In this document: positions 23,505 to 31,528 of the stretch, in pieces | How the letters are laid out: every line of letters starts with the position of its first letter | How positions within the stretch are numbered: position 1 is the stretch's first letter | Assembly (NCBI GenBank): GCA_036388635.1 | Contig: DASVRL010000389.1 | Location: 1-38,113, forward strand | Direction: 5' to 3' | Source: JALZHR01 sp036388635 | GTDB lineage: Bacteria; Acidobacteriota; Blastocatellia; Pyrinomonadales; Pyrinomonadaceae | Length of the DNA: 38,113 nucleotides | The notes under the pieces: model-generated | Told to the model about the DNA's origin: nothing | Databases searched by the model: none | Seen by the model: only the letters and a program-made list of their open reading frames with translations | Translations under genes and position numbers: made by a program

Positions 23505-24350
23505 CTAAGGAATAAACGCCGCCGGAACGGGTTTATCGCCCGCCTGCCCGAAGACGACGGCGGTGAATCCGGCTTGGCTTCTGAGCAGATACCAGGCGTT
23601 ATCGCCCGGACGAAAAACGCCGAAATCGGCTTTGCCGTCGCCGTCGTAATCCGCCGCGACCGGAACATCGCCGATAGCGCCAAAGGGAACGCCGCGTAAC
23701 TGACCCGGATCGCCGCTCGGCAGAAAATAAAAATCGGCTTCCGACGGGTTATTCGAGCCGCGAAACACGGCGATGTCGGTTTTGCCGTCGCCGTCATAAT
23801 CGGCGGGACAAATTCTGTCGGTTCCGAAACCGAAATTCAAGCCGTAAAAATTGCCGTCCGAGCTGCGCAGAATATACCAGTTTCCGTCGTTGCGGAAAAC
23901 GGCTAAATCGCCGATGCCGTCGCCGTCGAAATCGCCGATTGCGGGCTTGTCCTGACTGTTGCCGAATTGCTGCGCGACAAATTGATTGGTCAAGCTTCGC
24001 AGTTGATACCAGCCGCCGTCCGAAGGGCGAAAAACCGCGACGTCGGCGCGACCGTCGCCGTCGAAATCGTTCGGCACGGCGTAATCGCCGCCGGCGCCAA
24101 ACTGCGTCGCGGTAAAAGTCGAATCCGCGCTTCGCAAAACAAACCAGTAGCCGGTCGAAGGACGAAAAACCGCCGTGTCCGTTTTATTGTCGCCGTCAAA
24201 ATCGGCTGGCGCGGGCTGGTCGCTGCTGATGCCGAACTGCCGACCGAACAGCGCGCCGTTCGCGCTCAAAAGCGCATACCACGTTCCATCGGACGGTCGA
24301 TAAACCGAAACGTCCGATTTGCCGTCGCCGTCGAAATCGAAATAGGCTTT
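23505..24350 (-). repeat. Six tandem ~140-bp repeats encoding calcium-loop blades
   Basis: Each repeat encodes a DxDxDG loop, then a V-x-R-P/GSDG-x-W-Y-x-L-R-S segment and a QFG-like turn. Copies are similar in protein but diverged in DNA. Confidence 0.85.
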
Positions 24351-25397
24351 GTTGATACGGGTGATAACAATGTCGTTGCCGTCGCCGCCGATATATGTAA
24401 TCCGGAAAGCCGTGTTGAGCGCGCCGCCGAAAACCGCGCCTTCCGGAGCATTCAGAAACGTGCCGTTTATCGCGTCCGTGCCGTCGTTGCGCAAAATCAC
24501 GAACGAATCATTGATTGCCGGACGAAAAGCGTTCCAAGGCAAAGGCGCGAGCCGCGCGTTATTTAAAGTCACTGTTCCGGTCACGTTTAACTGGTCGTGA
24601 CCGTTCGCGCCGGGCGTCGTGCCGCCGAGCTTCGCCACAAAATTTCCGTTGGCGCTGAATGTCAGATTGCCGTTGATGTTGAGAATTCCCGTCGGCGAGT
24701 CGAGCGTTCCGGCGCTGATTCCGCCGTTTGTGACGGTTGTCGCGCCGACCGTTCCCGTGCCGCCGAGACCGCTCAATCCGAACATGCCGCCGGTCGAACT
24801 GGAATTAATCGTCACGACGCTGTTCGGCAGATTCGCATCGACGACCAGTATTCCGTCGTTGATATTCAGCGCGCCGCTGTAACCGCTCGAACCGGCAATC
24901 AAAGACGCGCCGACGCCGTTTTTCGTAATCGCGCCCGAACCGGACAGCAGACCGATGCCGAAGCTGCCCGCGCCTTCCAAAATCAGAGGATTGCCGCCGA
25001 CATTTAAAATCACAATCGTCACGACCGCCGTTTGTCCGGCGGTAAAAGGCTGCGCGCCGCTGCCGAGACTGACCGCCGTGTTTATCGAATGCGTTCCGGC
25101 GTTAGCGTTTAAATCGCGCAGAGTCAGTGGATTTCCGCCGACCGTATACGCGCCGCCTTCAAAAGTTATTGAATTAAAAGCGGTGAAGAAAAAGAAATTG
25201 TTGTTGGTCGCCTGCTGCGCTGCCGTCGCCGGAAAAACAAGGTCGTCATTTGCCGCGGGCACCACGTCGCCGACCCAGTTTGCCGCCGTCTGCCAGTTGG
25301 CGTCCGCTCCGCCGCCGTCCCAGGTTTTCACGGCGGAAAACGCATTAACGGAAAAAACGAAGATGAATAAAACGATTAAAAAAATATATTTTTTCAT
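23505..25397 (-). CDS. Secreted beta-helix and FG-GAP/VCBS-type repeat protein
   Basis: 630 aa with a signal peptide (1 to about 21, FSVNAFSA). Residues 25-345 form a repetitive Gly/Asn-rich region like autotransporter or passenger beta-helices (VKTWDGGGADANWQTAANW, SLGSGA, LNINGNLTFSANGNF). Residues 350-630 contain six repeats of about 47 residues, each with a DxDxDG calcium loop (FDGDGKSD, FDGDNKTD, FDGDGRAD, FDGDGIGD, YDGDGKTD, YDGDGKAD) and the word VFRPSDG-W. The repeats are of the FG-GAP/VCBS type and presumably form a calcium-binding propeller. This layout is very common in Blastocatellia secretomes. Probably cell-surface or extracellular, possibly adhesion or glycan binding. It has a sigma70-like promoter, not an ECF-like one. 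Confidence 0.88.
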   Translation of the reverse strand: MKKYIFLIVLFIFVFSVNAFSAVKTWDGGGADANWQTAANWVGDVVPAANDDLVFPATAAQQATNNNFFFFTAFNSITFEGGAYTVGGNPLTLRDLNANAGTHSINTAVSLGSGAQPFTAGQTAVVTIVILNVGGNPLILEGAGSFGIGLLSGSGAITKNGVGASLIAGSSGYSGALNINDGILVVDANLPNSVVTINSSSTGGMFGLSGLGGTGTVGATTVTNGGISAGTLDSPTGILNINGNLTFSANGNFVAKLGGTTPGANGHDQLNVTGTVTLNNARLAPLPWNAFRPAINDSFVILRNDGTDAINGTFLNAPEGAVFGGALNTAFRITYIGGDGNDIVITRINKAYFDFDGDGKSDVSVYRPSDGTWYALLSANGALFGRQFGISSDQPAPADFDGDNKTDTAVFRPSTGYWFVLRSADSTFTATQFGAGGDYAVPNDFDGDGRADVAVFRPSDGGWYQLRSLTNQFVAQQFGNSQDKPAIGDFDGDGIGDLAVFRNDGNWYILRSSDGNFYGLNFGFGTDRICPADYDGDGKTDIAVFRGSNNPSEADFYFLPSGDPGQLRGVPFGAIGDVPVAADYDGDGKADFGVFRPGDNAWYLLRSQAGFTAVVFGQAGDKPVPAAFIP

Positions 25398-25438
25398 AAG
25401 ATGAGCCTTTTGTTTTGAGATATTGGGAACCTGGCTGA

Positions 25439-25467
25439 ATTTAGCACAAAAAACGTTTCTTCGACAA
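25439..25467 (-). promoter_or_regulatory. Sigma70-like promoter of the FG-GAP gene
   Basis: On the minus strand TTGTCG (25462-25467), 17 bases, CTAAAT (25439-25444), preceded by TG as an extended -10. It lies 42 bp before the start at 25397. The ECF-like motif is absent here. Confidence 0.5.
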
Positions 25468-25526
25468 TTATAAATGAGCGATAAAGCCTTTTCCGGCTTT
25501 CTGATAAGTTTCGGCGTGTGCTAATC

Positions 25527-25554
25527 TTGTGCAATGCAAAATTTAAAATAAAAT
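25527..25554 (+). promoter_or_regulatory. Sigma70-like promoter of the accD unit
   Basis: TTGTGC (25527-25532), 16 bases, TAAAAT (25549-25554), 48 bp before the ATG at 25603. The A/T-rich surroundings make chance matches likely. Confidence 0.4.
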
Positions 25555-25602
25555 AGTCTTATTCATTTTGCGCTTTGCATTTTGAGTTTTGCATCAATTT
25601 AT

Positions 25603-26505
25603 ATGTCCTGGTTTAGTCGAAAAAAACCGAAATTAGAAGAGCAATCCGCCGATGGAGACCGCAAGGTAAAGACCGAGGGAATCTTTGTCAAATGTCTGGA
25701 ATGCGAGGCGGCGCTCTATAAGGGCGAGCTGGAGGAAGCGCAGCAGGTTTGCAAGGAATGCGGTTATCATTTTCGGCTCGGCGCGCGCCAGCGGCTCGAA
25801 AATCTTTTCGACGACGGGCGATACGAAAGGCTGGACGAAGACGTGACTTCGACCGACCCGCTCGAATTTGTCGATACCAAGCCGTACAAAGACCGCATCG
25901 AAGCCGCGAAAGCCGCTTCCGGTTTGCCGGAAGCCATCGTTTCGGGCACGGGCACGGTCGGCGGGCATCGGGTTTACGCGGGCGCGATGGATATGAGCTT
26001 TATCGGCGGCTCGATGGGTTCGGCGGTCGGCGAAAAAATCACGCGCCTGATTGAACGCGCGATAAAAACGCGCGGCGCGGTCATAATTTTTTCGGCTTCG
26101 GGCGGCGCGCGAATGCAGGAAGGCACTTTAAGCTTGATGCAGATGGCGAAAATTTCCGCCGCGCTTTCGCAGATGCACGACGCGCAATTGCCGTTTATTT
26201 CCGTTTTGACCGACCCGACGACCGGCGGCGTGACGGCGAGCTTTGCGATGCTCGGCGACATTATTATCGCCGAGCCGAAAGCGCTTATCGGTTTTGCCGG
26301 ACCGCGCGTGATCGAACAGACGATTCGCCAGAAGCTGCCGAAAGGTTTTCAAAGAAGCGAATTTCTGCTCGAACACGGAATGGTCGATATGGTCGTCGAC
26401 CGGCGCGAGATGCGCGCCGCGATTATCCGCCTGCTGAATTTTATGATGAACGCGGAAATCAAGCCGAAAGAAGATTTTTTTGCCGCGCCGCAAAGCAAAT
26501 CGTAA
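25603..26505 (+). CDS. accD: Acetyl-CoA carboxylase carboxyltransferase, beta subunit
   Basis: 300 aa from ATG 25603 (MSWFSRKKP, the usual AccD opening; a TTG 21 bases upstream is less likely). An N-terminal zinc ribbon with C-x2-C (KCLECEAA) and a second C-x2-C (VCKECGYHF) is followed by the crotonase-fold carboxyltransferase domain: GAMDMSFIGGSMGSAVGEK, FSASGGARMQEG, VLTDPTTGGVTASFA and FAGPRVIEQT. It transfers carboxyl from biotin on AccB to acetyl-CoA to make malonyl-CoA, with AccA as partner (not in the window). There is no clear Shine-Dalgarno sequence. It heads an operon with the DinB-like gene and folC; accD-folC is a widespread pairing. Confidence 0.97.
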   Translation: MSWFSRKKPKLEEQSADGDRKVKTEGIFVKCLECEAALYKGELEEAQQVCKECGYHFRLGARQRLENLFDDGRYERLDEDVTSTDPLEFVDTKPYKDRIEAAKAASGLPEAIVSGTGTVGGHRVYAGAMDMSFIGGSMGSAVGEKITRLIERAIKTRGAVIIFSASGGARMQEGTLSLMQMAKISAALSQMHDAQLPFISVLTDPTTGGVTASFAMLGDIIIAEPKALIGFAGPRVIEQTIRQKLPKGFQRSEFLLEHGMVDMVVDRREMRAAIIRLLNFMMNAEIKPKEDFFAAPQSKS

Positions 26506-26537
26506 ATATTTTTAAGATAAAAATTCTTTTTCCCCGT

Positions 26538-26981
26538 ATGTTAAAAGAAGCGCTGCTCGAAATATTTGAAAGAGATTTGGACAAACTGGCAAACGAGATT
26601 AATTCATACGCCGACGAAGATAAACTGTGGATAATCGACGGCGAAGTCAGCAATTCAGCCGGAAATCTGTGCCTGCACCTGCTCGGAAATCTGAATCATT
26701 TCGTCGGCGCGACGCTGGGCGCCAGCGGTTACGTCCGGAACAGGGAAAGCGAGTTTAGCTCAAAAAACGTCTCGCGCCGGGATTTGCTGGCGAGCATCGA
26801 AAAAACGAAAAGCGCCGTGTCGAAAACTTTGAACAAGTTATCGGGCGGAAGCTTCGAGCGAGATTTTCCCGCCGAAAAGCACGATAAAACGGTCAAAACC
26901 GATTTTATGCTGCTGCATCTGCTGGCGCATTTTAATTATCATCTCGGACAAATCAATTATCACCGCCGATTGACCGCCTGA
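26538..26981 (+). CDS. DinB-like / DUF1572 protein
   Basis: 147 aa, all helical, in the DinB/YfiT four-helix bundle superfamily, subgroup DUF1572. LHLLGNLNHFVGATLG and LLHLLAHFNYHLGQINYHRR carry the His residues that normally bind a divalent metal. The family includes thiol-dependent transferases and proteins of unknown activity. It starts 32 bp after accD and stops 11 bp before folC, so it is co-transcribed between two housekeeping genes. Substrate unknown. Confidence 0.82.
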   Translation: MLKEALLEIFERDLDKLANEINSYADEDKLWIIDGEVSNSAGNLCLHLLGNLNHFVGATLGASGYVRNRESEFSSKNVSRRDLLASIEKTKSAVSKTLNKLSGGSFERDFPAEKHDKTVKTDFMLLHLLAHFNYHLGQINYHRRLTA

Positions 26982-26992
26982 CATTCAGAAAA

Positions 26993-28315
26993 GTGAATTT
27001 TGACGAATCCTCAAAGTATCTTCTCTCGCTCGGAAACGAAGTTCTGGCGATGAAGCTCGGTTTGACTTCGACCGAAAAGCTGCTCGCCGCGCTCGAAAAT
27101 CCGCAAAATAATTTTTTAAAAATCCAGGTTGCCGGCACCAACGGCAAAGGCTCGACCTGCGCTTTTTTAGAAGCGATTTGCCTCGGCGCAAATATTAAAA
27201 CCGGACTTTACACCTCGCCGCATCTCGTCTCAATCACCGAAAGAATCAGGATTAACGGCGCGGAAATCAGCGAAAAAGATTTTGCCCGCCACGCCACTCG
27301 CGTCAGAGAAATCTGCGAAAACCTGGTCGAAAAAGGCGAGCTTGAAACGGTTCCGACCTTTTTCGAGCAGGTGACGGCGATTGCCGTGGCGGCTTTTGCC
27401 GAAGCGAAAACCGAACTGGCGATTCTGGAAACGGGTCTCGGCGGGCGTTTCGATTCGGTCACGGCGACGCGCGCGGAAATCGCGGCGCTGACGCCGATTG
27501 ATTACGACCACGAGAAAATTCTGGGCGACACGCTGGCGGAAATCGCGGCGGAAAAAGCGGCGATAATTCGGGAAAACACGCAAAAAGTCATCGTCGCGCC
27601 GCAGAAAAGGGAAGCCGCGCGCGTGATTGAGGGAAAATGCAGGGAAATGCGAATCGAGCCGATAAAAGTTTTTCCGAAAGTCGTATCGAATCCCGCGCCT
27701 GAAGATTATTCGGAAAACGCGGTTTTCAATGCCGGAAACGTGACGTTCATTTCCGGAAACGACATTTATCCGGATATTAGTCTGAATTTGTGGGGAAAAC
27801 ATCAATGGACAAACGCGGCGACGGCGATAGAAATTGCCGAAACGCTTCGCGAGTTCAATTTCCGAATCGAGCGCGAAGACATCAGTTCGGGTTTGAAAAA
27901 CGCGCGTCATCGGGGAAGACTCGAATTTTATAAAAAGATTCTGTTTGACGGCGCGCACAACGCTGCCGGCGCAAAAGCCTTAGCCGAATATTTCGACGAA
28001 TTTATCAATCAGCCGATAACGCTGATTTTCGGCGCGATGCGCGACAAGGATTTAAGGGAAATTGCCCGGATTCTTTTTCCGCGAGCGGAAGTTTTGATTT
28101 TTACAAGGGCTGACAACTCGCGCTCGATGGAAACGGAAGAGTTGATGAAATTTCTGCCCGAAGATTTTTCTCGGGAAAATGTCCATCAAACGCAGACCGT
28201 GGAAGAAGCGTTAAAAATCGCGCCGTTTTTGTCGATGAAAGGAATAATCTGCGTCACCGGCTCGCTCTATCTGGTCGGCGAAGCGCAAAAAATTTTAACC
28301 GAAAGCGTTCTCTAA
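26993..28315 (+). CDS. folC: Folylpolyglutamate synthase / dihydrofolate synthase
   Basis: 440 aa from a GTG start, 11 bp after the DinB-like gene. Mur-ligase fold: P-loop VAGTNGKGST, the LYTSPHLVSITERIRING strand typical of FolC, LAILETGLGGRFDSVTA, the DYDHEKILG segment, and the C-terminal FDGAHNAAGAKAL with the final LTFGAM-like domain. It adds glutamates to folates, and in many bacteria also makes dihydrofolate from dihydropteroate. The order accD-folC supports the call. Confidence 0.95.
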   Translation: MNFDESSKYLLSLGNEVLAMKLGLTSTEKLLAALENPQNNFLKIQVAGTNGKGSTCAFLEAICLGANIKTGLYTSPHLVSITERIRINGAEISEKDFARHATRVREICENLVEKGELETVPTFFEQVTAIAVAAFAEAKTELAILETGLGGRFDSVTATRAEIAALTPIDYDHEKILGDTLAEIAAEKAAIIRENTQKVIVAPQKREAARVIEGKCREMRIEPIKVFPKVVSNPAPEDYSENAVFNAGNVTFISGNDIYPDISLNLWGKHQWTNAATAIEIAETLREFNFRIEREDISSGLKNARHRGRLEFYKKILFDGAHNAAGAKALAEYFDEFINQPITLIFGAMRDKDLREIARILFPRAEVLIFTRADNSRSMETEELMKFLPEDFSRENVHQTQTVEEALKIAPFLSMKGIICVTGSLYLVGEAQKILTESVL

Positions 28316-28354
28316 TGGCGAGATTCTTTTTCACTTTCAAACGGGAGAAATTTT

Positions 28355-28918
28355 ATGAAAAGAAAAGTTTTATGGTCGCTTCTGGCATTGATTTTATTCG
28401 CTTCGGTCAACGCGTCGGCACAGAAAAAACAAGTCGTGGCGGCGGCGAATAAAATCGTCGCGGCGCTGAAAAACAAAGACCTGAAAACGGTCGCCAATTT
28501 CGTTCATCCGACGAAAGGCTTGCGTTTCGCGCCTTACGGCTATATGGATAAATCGAATCTGGTTTTCAAAAAAGCGCAGGTTCCGAGCCTTTTTCTGCTT
28601 CGCCGCAGCTATGTTTGGGGTGAATACGACGGTTCGGGCGACCCGATAAATGTGGGTTTTCCAACATATTACAAACAGTTTATCTATGACCGCAATTACG
28701 CGCGCGCGCCGGGCGTTTCCTACAATAAACAGATTGGCTTCGGAAACGGCGTGTTCAATGTCAGGGAAAATTATCCGCAGGCGAGCTTTGTCGGTTATAA
28801 CTTTCCGGAAGGCGCGGACGGCAACGTCATGGGCTGGAGCACGCTCTATCTGGTTTTCGAGAAAAGCGGCGCGCAGTGGTATCTGACCGCCGTCGTCCAC
28901 GACGAATGGGTGATTTAA
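28355..28918 (+). CDS. Secreted protein of unknown function
   Basis: 187 aa with a signal peptide (1-22, VNASAQ). The mature protein opens with two helices (AANKIVAALKNKDLKTVANFVHP), then TKGLRFAPYGYM and an aromatic-rich beta region ending WYLTAVVHDEWVI. The VHPTKGLRFAPY motif recurs in uncharacterised bacterial secreted proteins that I cannot name with certainty; the fold may be NTF2-like. GGGAG precedes the ATG. It lies 39 bp after folC, so it may be the last gene of that operon, and is followed by a terminator. Confidence 0.75.
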   Translation: MKRKVLWSLLALILFASVNASAQKKQVVAAANKIVAALKNKDLKTVANFVHPTKGLRFAPYGYMDKSNLVFKKAQVPSLFLLRRSYVWGEYDGSGDPINVGFPTYYKQFIYDRNYARAPGVSYNKQIGFGNGVFNVRENYPQASFVGYNFPEGADGNVMGWSTLYLVFEKSGAQWYLTAVVHDEWVI

Positions 28919-28955
28919 ACCGAAATATATTTTTTGAAATTTTCCTGAAAAAATC

Positions 28956-28984
28956 AAAACAGTTTGAAGAGTCAAACTGTTTTT
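28956..28984 (+). terminator. Intrinsic terminator after the secreted 187-aa gene
   Basis: AAAACAGTTTGA (28956-28967), loop AGAG, TCAAACTGTTTTT (28972-28984), continuing TATTTT. It probably ends the accD operon. Confidence 0.92.
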
Positions 28985-29044
28985 TATTTTGGCTCGGCGG
29001 TCTGTTAAAATTGTTGTTCAGACTAAAACGAAACTTTTAAAATT

Positions 29045-29803
29045 ATGCAGAAATTAGTTTTAATCAGACACGGCGAAAGCGAATGGAACAAGGAAAACCG
29101 TTTTACGGGCTGGAAGGACGTCGACCTTTCGGAAAAAGGCAGGGAAGAAGCCAAAGCGGCGGGACAGCTGCTGAAAGCCGAAGGTTTTACGTTTGACGAA
29201 GCTTACACTTCGGTTTTAAAACGCGCTATCAGAACGCTCTGGATTATTCTGGACGAGATGGATTTGATGTGGATTCCGGAAACGAAAACCTGGCTTTTGA
29301 ACGAGCGGCATTACGGCGGGCTGCAAGGCTTGAACAAAGCCGAAACCGCCGCGCAGTACGGCGACGAGCAGGTTCTGATCTGGCGCCGAAGCTACGACGT
29401 TTTGCCGACCGAGCTGCTCGAAACCGACGAGCGCTGGCTCGGCAAAGACCCGCGTTATTTAGGAATCGAAGCGGGAAAATTCCCGAAAGCCGAAGCCTTA
29501 AAACAAACCGTCGAGCGCGTCGTGCCGTATTTTCAAACCGAGATTATGCCGAAAGTCCAAGCCGGACGCCGCGTGATTGTCGCCGCGCACGGCAACAGCT
29601 TGCGCGCGCTGGTCAAATACCTGAACGCGATTTCCGATGAAGACATTACCCAACACAACATCCCGACCGGCGTTCCGCTCGTTTTTGAATTCGACGAGAA
29701 TTTCAAGCCGGTAAACAGTTATTACCTCGGCGACCAGGAAGCGATTCGCGCGGCGCAGGAAGCCGTCGCCAGCCAGGGCAAGGCGAAATACGATAAAGCC
29801 TGA
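29045..29803 (+). CDS. gpmA: 2,3-bisphosphoglycerate-dependent phosphoglycerate mutase
   Basis: 252 aa, the usual length. LIRHGESEWNKENRFTGW carries the phosphohistidine (RHG). NERHYGGLQGLNKAE and VIVAAHGNSLRAL carry the other active-site residues, including the second His. It interconverts 3- and 2-phosphoglycerate in glycolysis using 2,3-bisphosphoglycerate. Monocistronic. No clear Shine-Dalgarno precedes the ATG; AAACTTTTAAAATT lies directly upstream. Confidence 0.97.
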   Translation: MQKLVLIRHGESEWNKENRFTGWKDVDLSEKGREEAKAAGQLLKAEGFTFDEAYTSVLKRAIRTLWIILDEMDLMWIPETKTWLLNERHYGGLQGLNKAETAAQYGDEQVLIWRRSYDVLPTELLETDERWLGKDPRYLGIEAGKFPKAEALKQTVERVVPYFQTEIMPKVQAGRRVIVAAHGNSLRALVKYLNAISDEDITQHNIPTGVPLVFEFDENFKPVNSYYLGDQEAIRAAQEAVASQGKAKYDKA

Positions 29804-29809
29804 TGAAAC

Positions 29810-29879
29810 GATGAATGCGGAATGCGGGGAACGATGAATTGCAAACTCTGCATTATGAATTCCGCATTCCGCATTTATC
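29810..29879. terminator. Long stem-loop between convergent gpmA and the LolA-like gene
   Basis: GATGAATGCGGAATGCGG (29810-29827) pairs with CCGCATTCCGCATTTATC (29862-29879) at 17 of 18 positions; each arm contains two copies of GCGGAAT/ATTCCGC. It fills the gap between convergent genes and can serve both. Confidence 0.65.
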
Positions 29880-29888
29880 GCTCATCTT

Positions 29889-30698
29889 TTAGAGCTTCAA
29901 ATCTTTCTTGAGTTCTTTGGCGTCCGACGGTTTGTTGAAAACCGAATCGGGAATGGTTTTGTTGTATTCGATTTTCAGATAATTGATGCGCGAGGTCTGC
30001 GCGCCGTTTTGAAAATGGTCGATGACGAACGGCGCGAAAATGCCGTTGACGTCGATAAACTGCGCGTAACGGTCTTCTTCCTTGACTTCCGCGCCTTCGC
30101 CGTTCGTGCGTTTGTAGACGGATTTCATCGGCAAGCCTTCGTCGGAAAATTCGAATTCGACGGCGAAACCGTCGGCGTAAGTCAATCTGACGACGTTGTT
30201 TCTTTTGCCGAGGCTTGCCTCGCGACGCCCGACAAAGCCGAGCGCCGCGTCCTTGCGCCAGTTGCCGCGCAGAAGATTGTCCAAACTCGTGCGCATGCTG
30301 CGTTTAAAGCCTTCAATCTGGTCTTTGTCCTGTTCCTTGATGACTTTGGCGGAAGTGTCGGCGAGCCAGCCGGTTTCGCCGACGTTGGTTTGAATGGTTC
30401 GCGTGCCGCCGGTTTTAAATTCGGTGCGCTCGCGGTCGGGAAAAACGATAATGTCGATAAAGCTCTGCGTGATTTGCGATTGACCTTCGCGGTAAATCGA
30501 AAAATTTCCGCTGCCGACAATCGATTTTATCTGCAAATATTTTTCGCCGCCGAGCTTCTGCACGGCTTTCGCCAGAATCGCTTCGGCTTTTTCGTCCGGT
30601 TTATTTGCCTGCGCGAAAGAAAAAATCGCCGCGCCGAATAGTAAGGCGAAAACTGTTAATAATTGTGAAAATCTAATCATTTTGCGGTTTAAATTCAT
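29889..30698 (-). CDS. LolA-like outer-membrane lipoprotein-sorting domain protein
   Basis: 269 aa from ATG 30698 (a TTG is two codons upstream and another ATG six codons downstream). The signal peptide ends near FSFAQ. The rest is a single curved beta-sheet domain of the LolA/LolB-like superfamily, often annotated as outer membrane lipoprotein-sorting protein: AVQKLGGEKYLQIKSIVGSG, VGETGWLADTSAKV, VVRLTYADGFAVEFEFSD, FAPFVIDHFQNG. It begins 26 bases inside the end of the TonB_C gene, so translation is probably coupled. It likely binds a lipid or lipoprotein in the periplasm; the precise ligand is unknown. Confidence 0.82.
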   Translation of the reverse strand: MNLNRKMIRFSQLLTVFALLFGAAIFSFAQANKPDEKAEAILAKAVQKLGGEKYLQIKSIVGSGNFSIYREGQSQITQSFIDIIVFPDRERTEFKTGGTRTIQTNVGETGWLADTSAKVIKEQDKDQIEGFKRSMRTSLDNLLRGNWRKDAALGFVGRREASLGKRNNVVRLTYADGFAVEFEFSDEGLPMKSVYKRTNGEGAEVKEEDRYAQFIDVNGIFAPFVIDHFQNGAQTSRINYLKIEYNKTIPDSVFNKPSDAKELKKDLKL

Positions 30699-31431
30699 AT
30701 TCAATTACTTTTGACTGAGTAACGGCGTTTCCGTTTTTGTGAATCGCGGGGTCAAATTTTATTTGAGACGCGGCTTTTCGGGCAGCATCTTGAAAATCCT
30801 TCGGTAAATCGCTGGAAACCTCGACGACTCTTAATGTCCGGTTCGTCTCGAAAACGACTTTAACCCGAACTTTTCCGCCGACGTTTCTTAAATCTTCTTT
30901 CTGCGGGTGTTCCGGCGCGGGCATTACCAGGATTTCGGCATTTTTTGCCAAATCCGGGTCGTTTTCCCGGTAATAAATCGAGAAGTTATACTCGACAACC
31001 TTCGTTACCGAAACGGGTATGTCGTCTCTGGTCGCCGGCTCGAATTTGATTCGACGAGCCGCCGCCAGCGCCTGTTCGGTCAAGCCGAAGGGCAGACCGG
31101 AGATCGGAATGGTCGAGCCGATTTCTCCCGAAGCCATAAAGGTTACGCGCACGCGAACGACGCCTTCGACGTGGTTTAGTTTCGCCGCTTCGGTGTAATT
31201 GGCGCGCGGCTTGGAAATTATGCGAATGCCTCGAATCTTCGCCGCCGGGTTGGAAGGCAGCGCGGCATTGGTCTCGCCGCTTCCGCTTCCGCTTCCGGTA
31301 CCGCTTCCATTACCAATCCCGTTTCCACTGCCGGGCGCGGGCGTCGGCGTCGGTTTCGGCGGCGAATCCTGCGCAAAGCAAAAAACACACGAACAGATTA
31401 CGAAAAGAAACGCCGCTAATAGCTTTTGCAT
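30673..31431 (-). CDS. Secreted protein with two TonB C-terminal domains
   Basis: 252 aa with a signal peptide (1 to about 20, CFCFAQ), a Pro/Gly/Ser linker (about 24-55) and two TonB_C domains: about 75-150 (HVEGVVRVRVTFMASGEIG, ALAAARRIKFEPA) and about 165-250 (NVGGKVRVKVVFETNRTLRVV, ARKAASQIKFDPA). A true TonB energy transducer is anchored by an N-terminal helix; here the helix looks cleavable, so it may be a soluble periplasmic relative. Two domains in one chain is unusual. Its last 26 bases overlap the LolA-like gene. Confidence 0.85.
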   Translation of the reverse strand: MQKLLAAFLFVICSCVFCFAQDSPPKPTPTPAPGSGNGIGNGSGTGSGSGSGETNAALPSNPAAKIRGIRIISKPRANYTEAAKLNHVEGVVRVRVTFMASGEIGSTIPISGLPFGLTEQALAAARRIKFEPATRDDIPVSVTKVVEYNFSIYYRENDPDLAKNAEILVMPAPEHPQKEDLRNVGGKVRVKVVFETNRTLRVVEVSSDLPKDFQDAARKAASQIKFDPAIHKNGNAVTQSKVIEYEFKPQND

Positions 31432-31449
31432 AATATTTCCCTGAATAAG

Positions 31450-31484
31450 AAAGGCTTCAGTGAGATTTTATCACCGAAGCCTTT
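31450..31484 (-). terminator. Hairpin between flotillin and TonB_C genes
   Basis: On the minus strand AAAGGCTTCGGTGA (31471-31484) pairs with TCACTGAAGCCTTT (31450-31463) with one mismatch, followed by CTTATT. It ends the flotillin unit but lies only 18 bp from the TonB_C start codon. Confidence 0.75.
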
Positions 31485-31493
31485 GATGCCAAA
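31465..31493 (-). promoter_or_regulatory. Possible sigma70-like promoter of the TonB_C gene, nested in the hairpin
   Basis: On the minus strand TTTGGC (31488-31493), 17 bases, TAAAAT (31465-31470). The -10 coincides with the hairpin loop. Chance match possible. Confidence 0.3.
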
Positions 31494-31528
31494 ATTCCGC
31501 GAAAAGGTTGAATCGACGGCGATTTAAT

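Noticed and set aside
31495..31520. TCAACCTTTT on -, like the -35 of site H
   Set aside because: The sequence 13 bases downstream is CATCAAA, not the -10, and the site is before a terminator hairpin.
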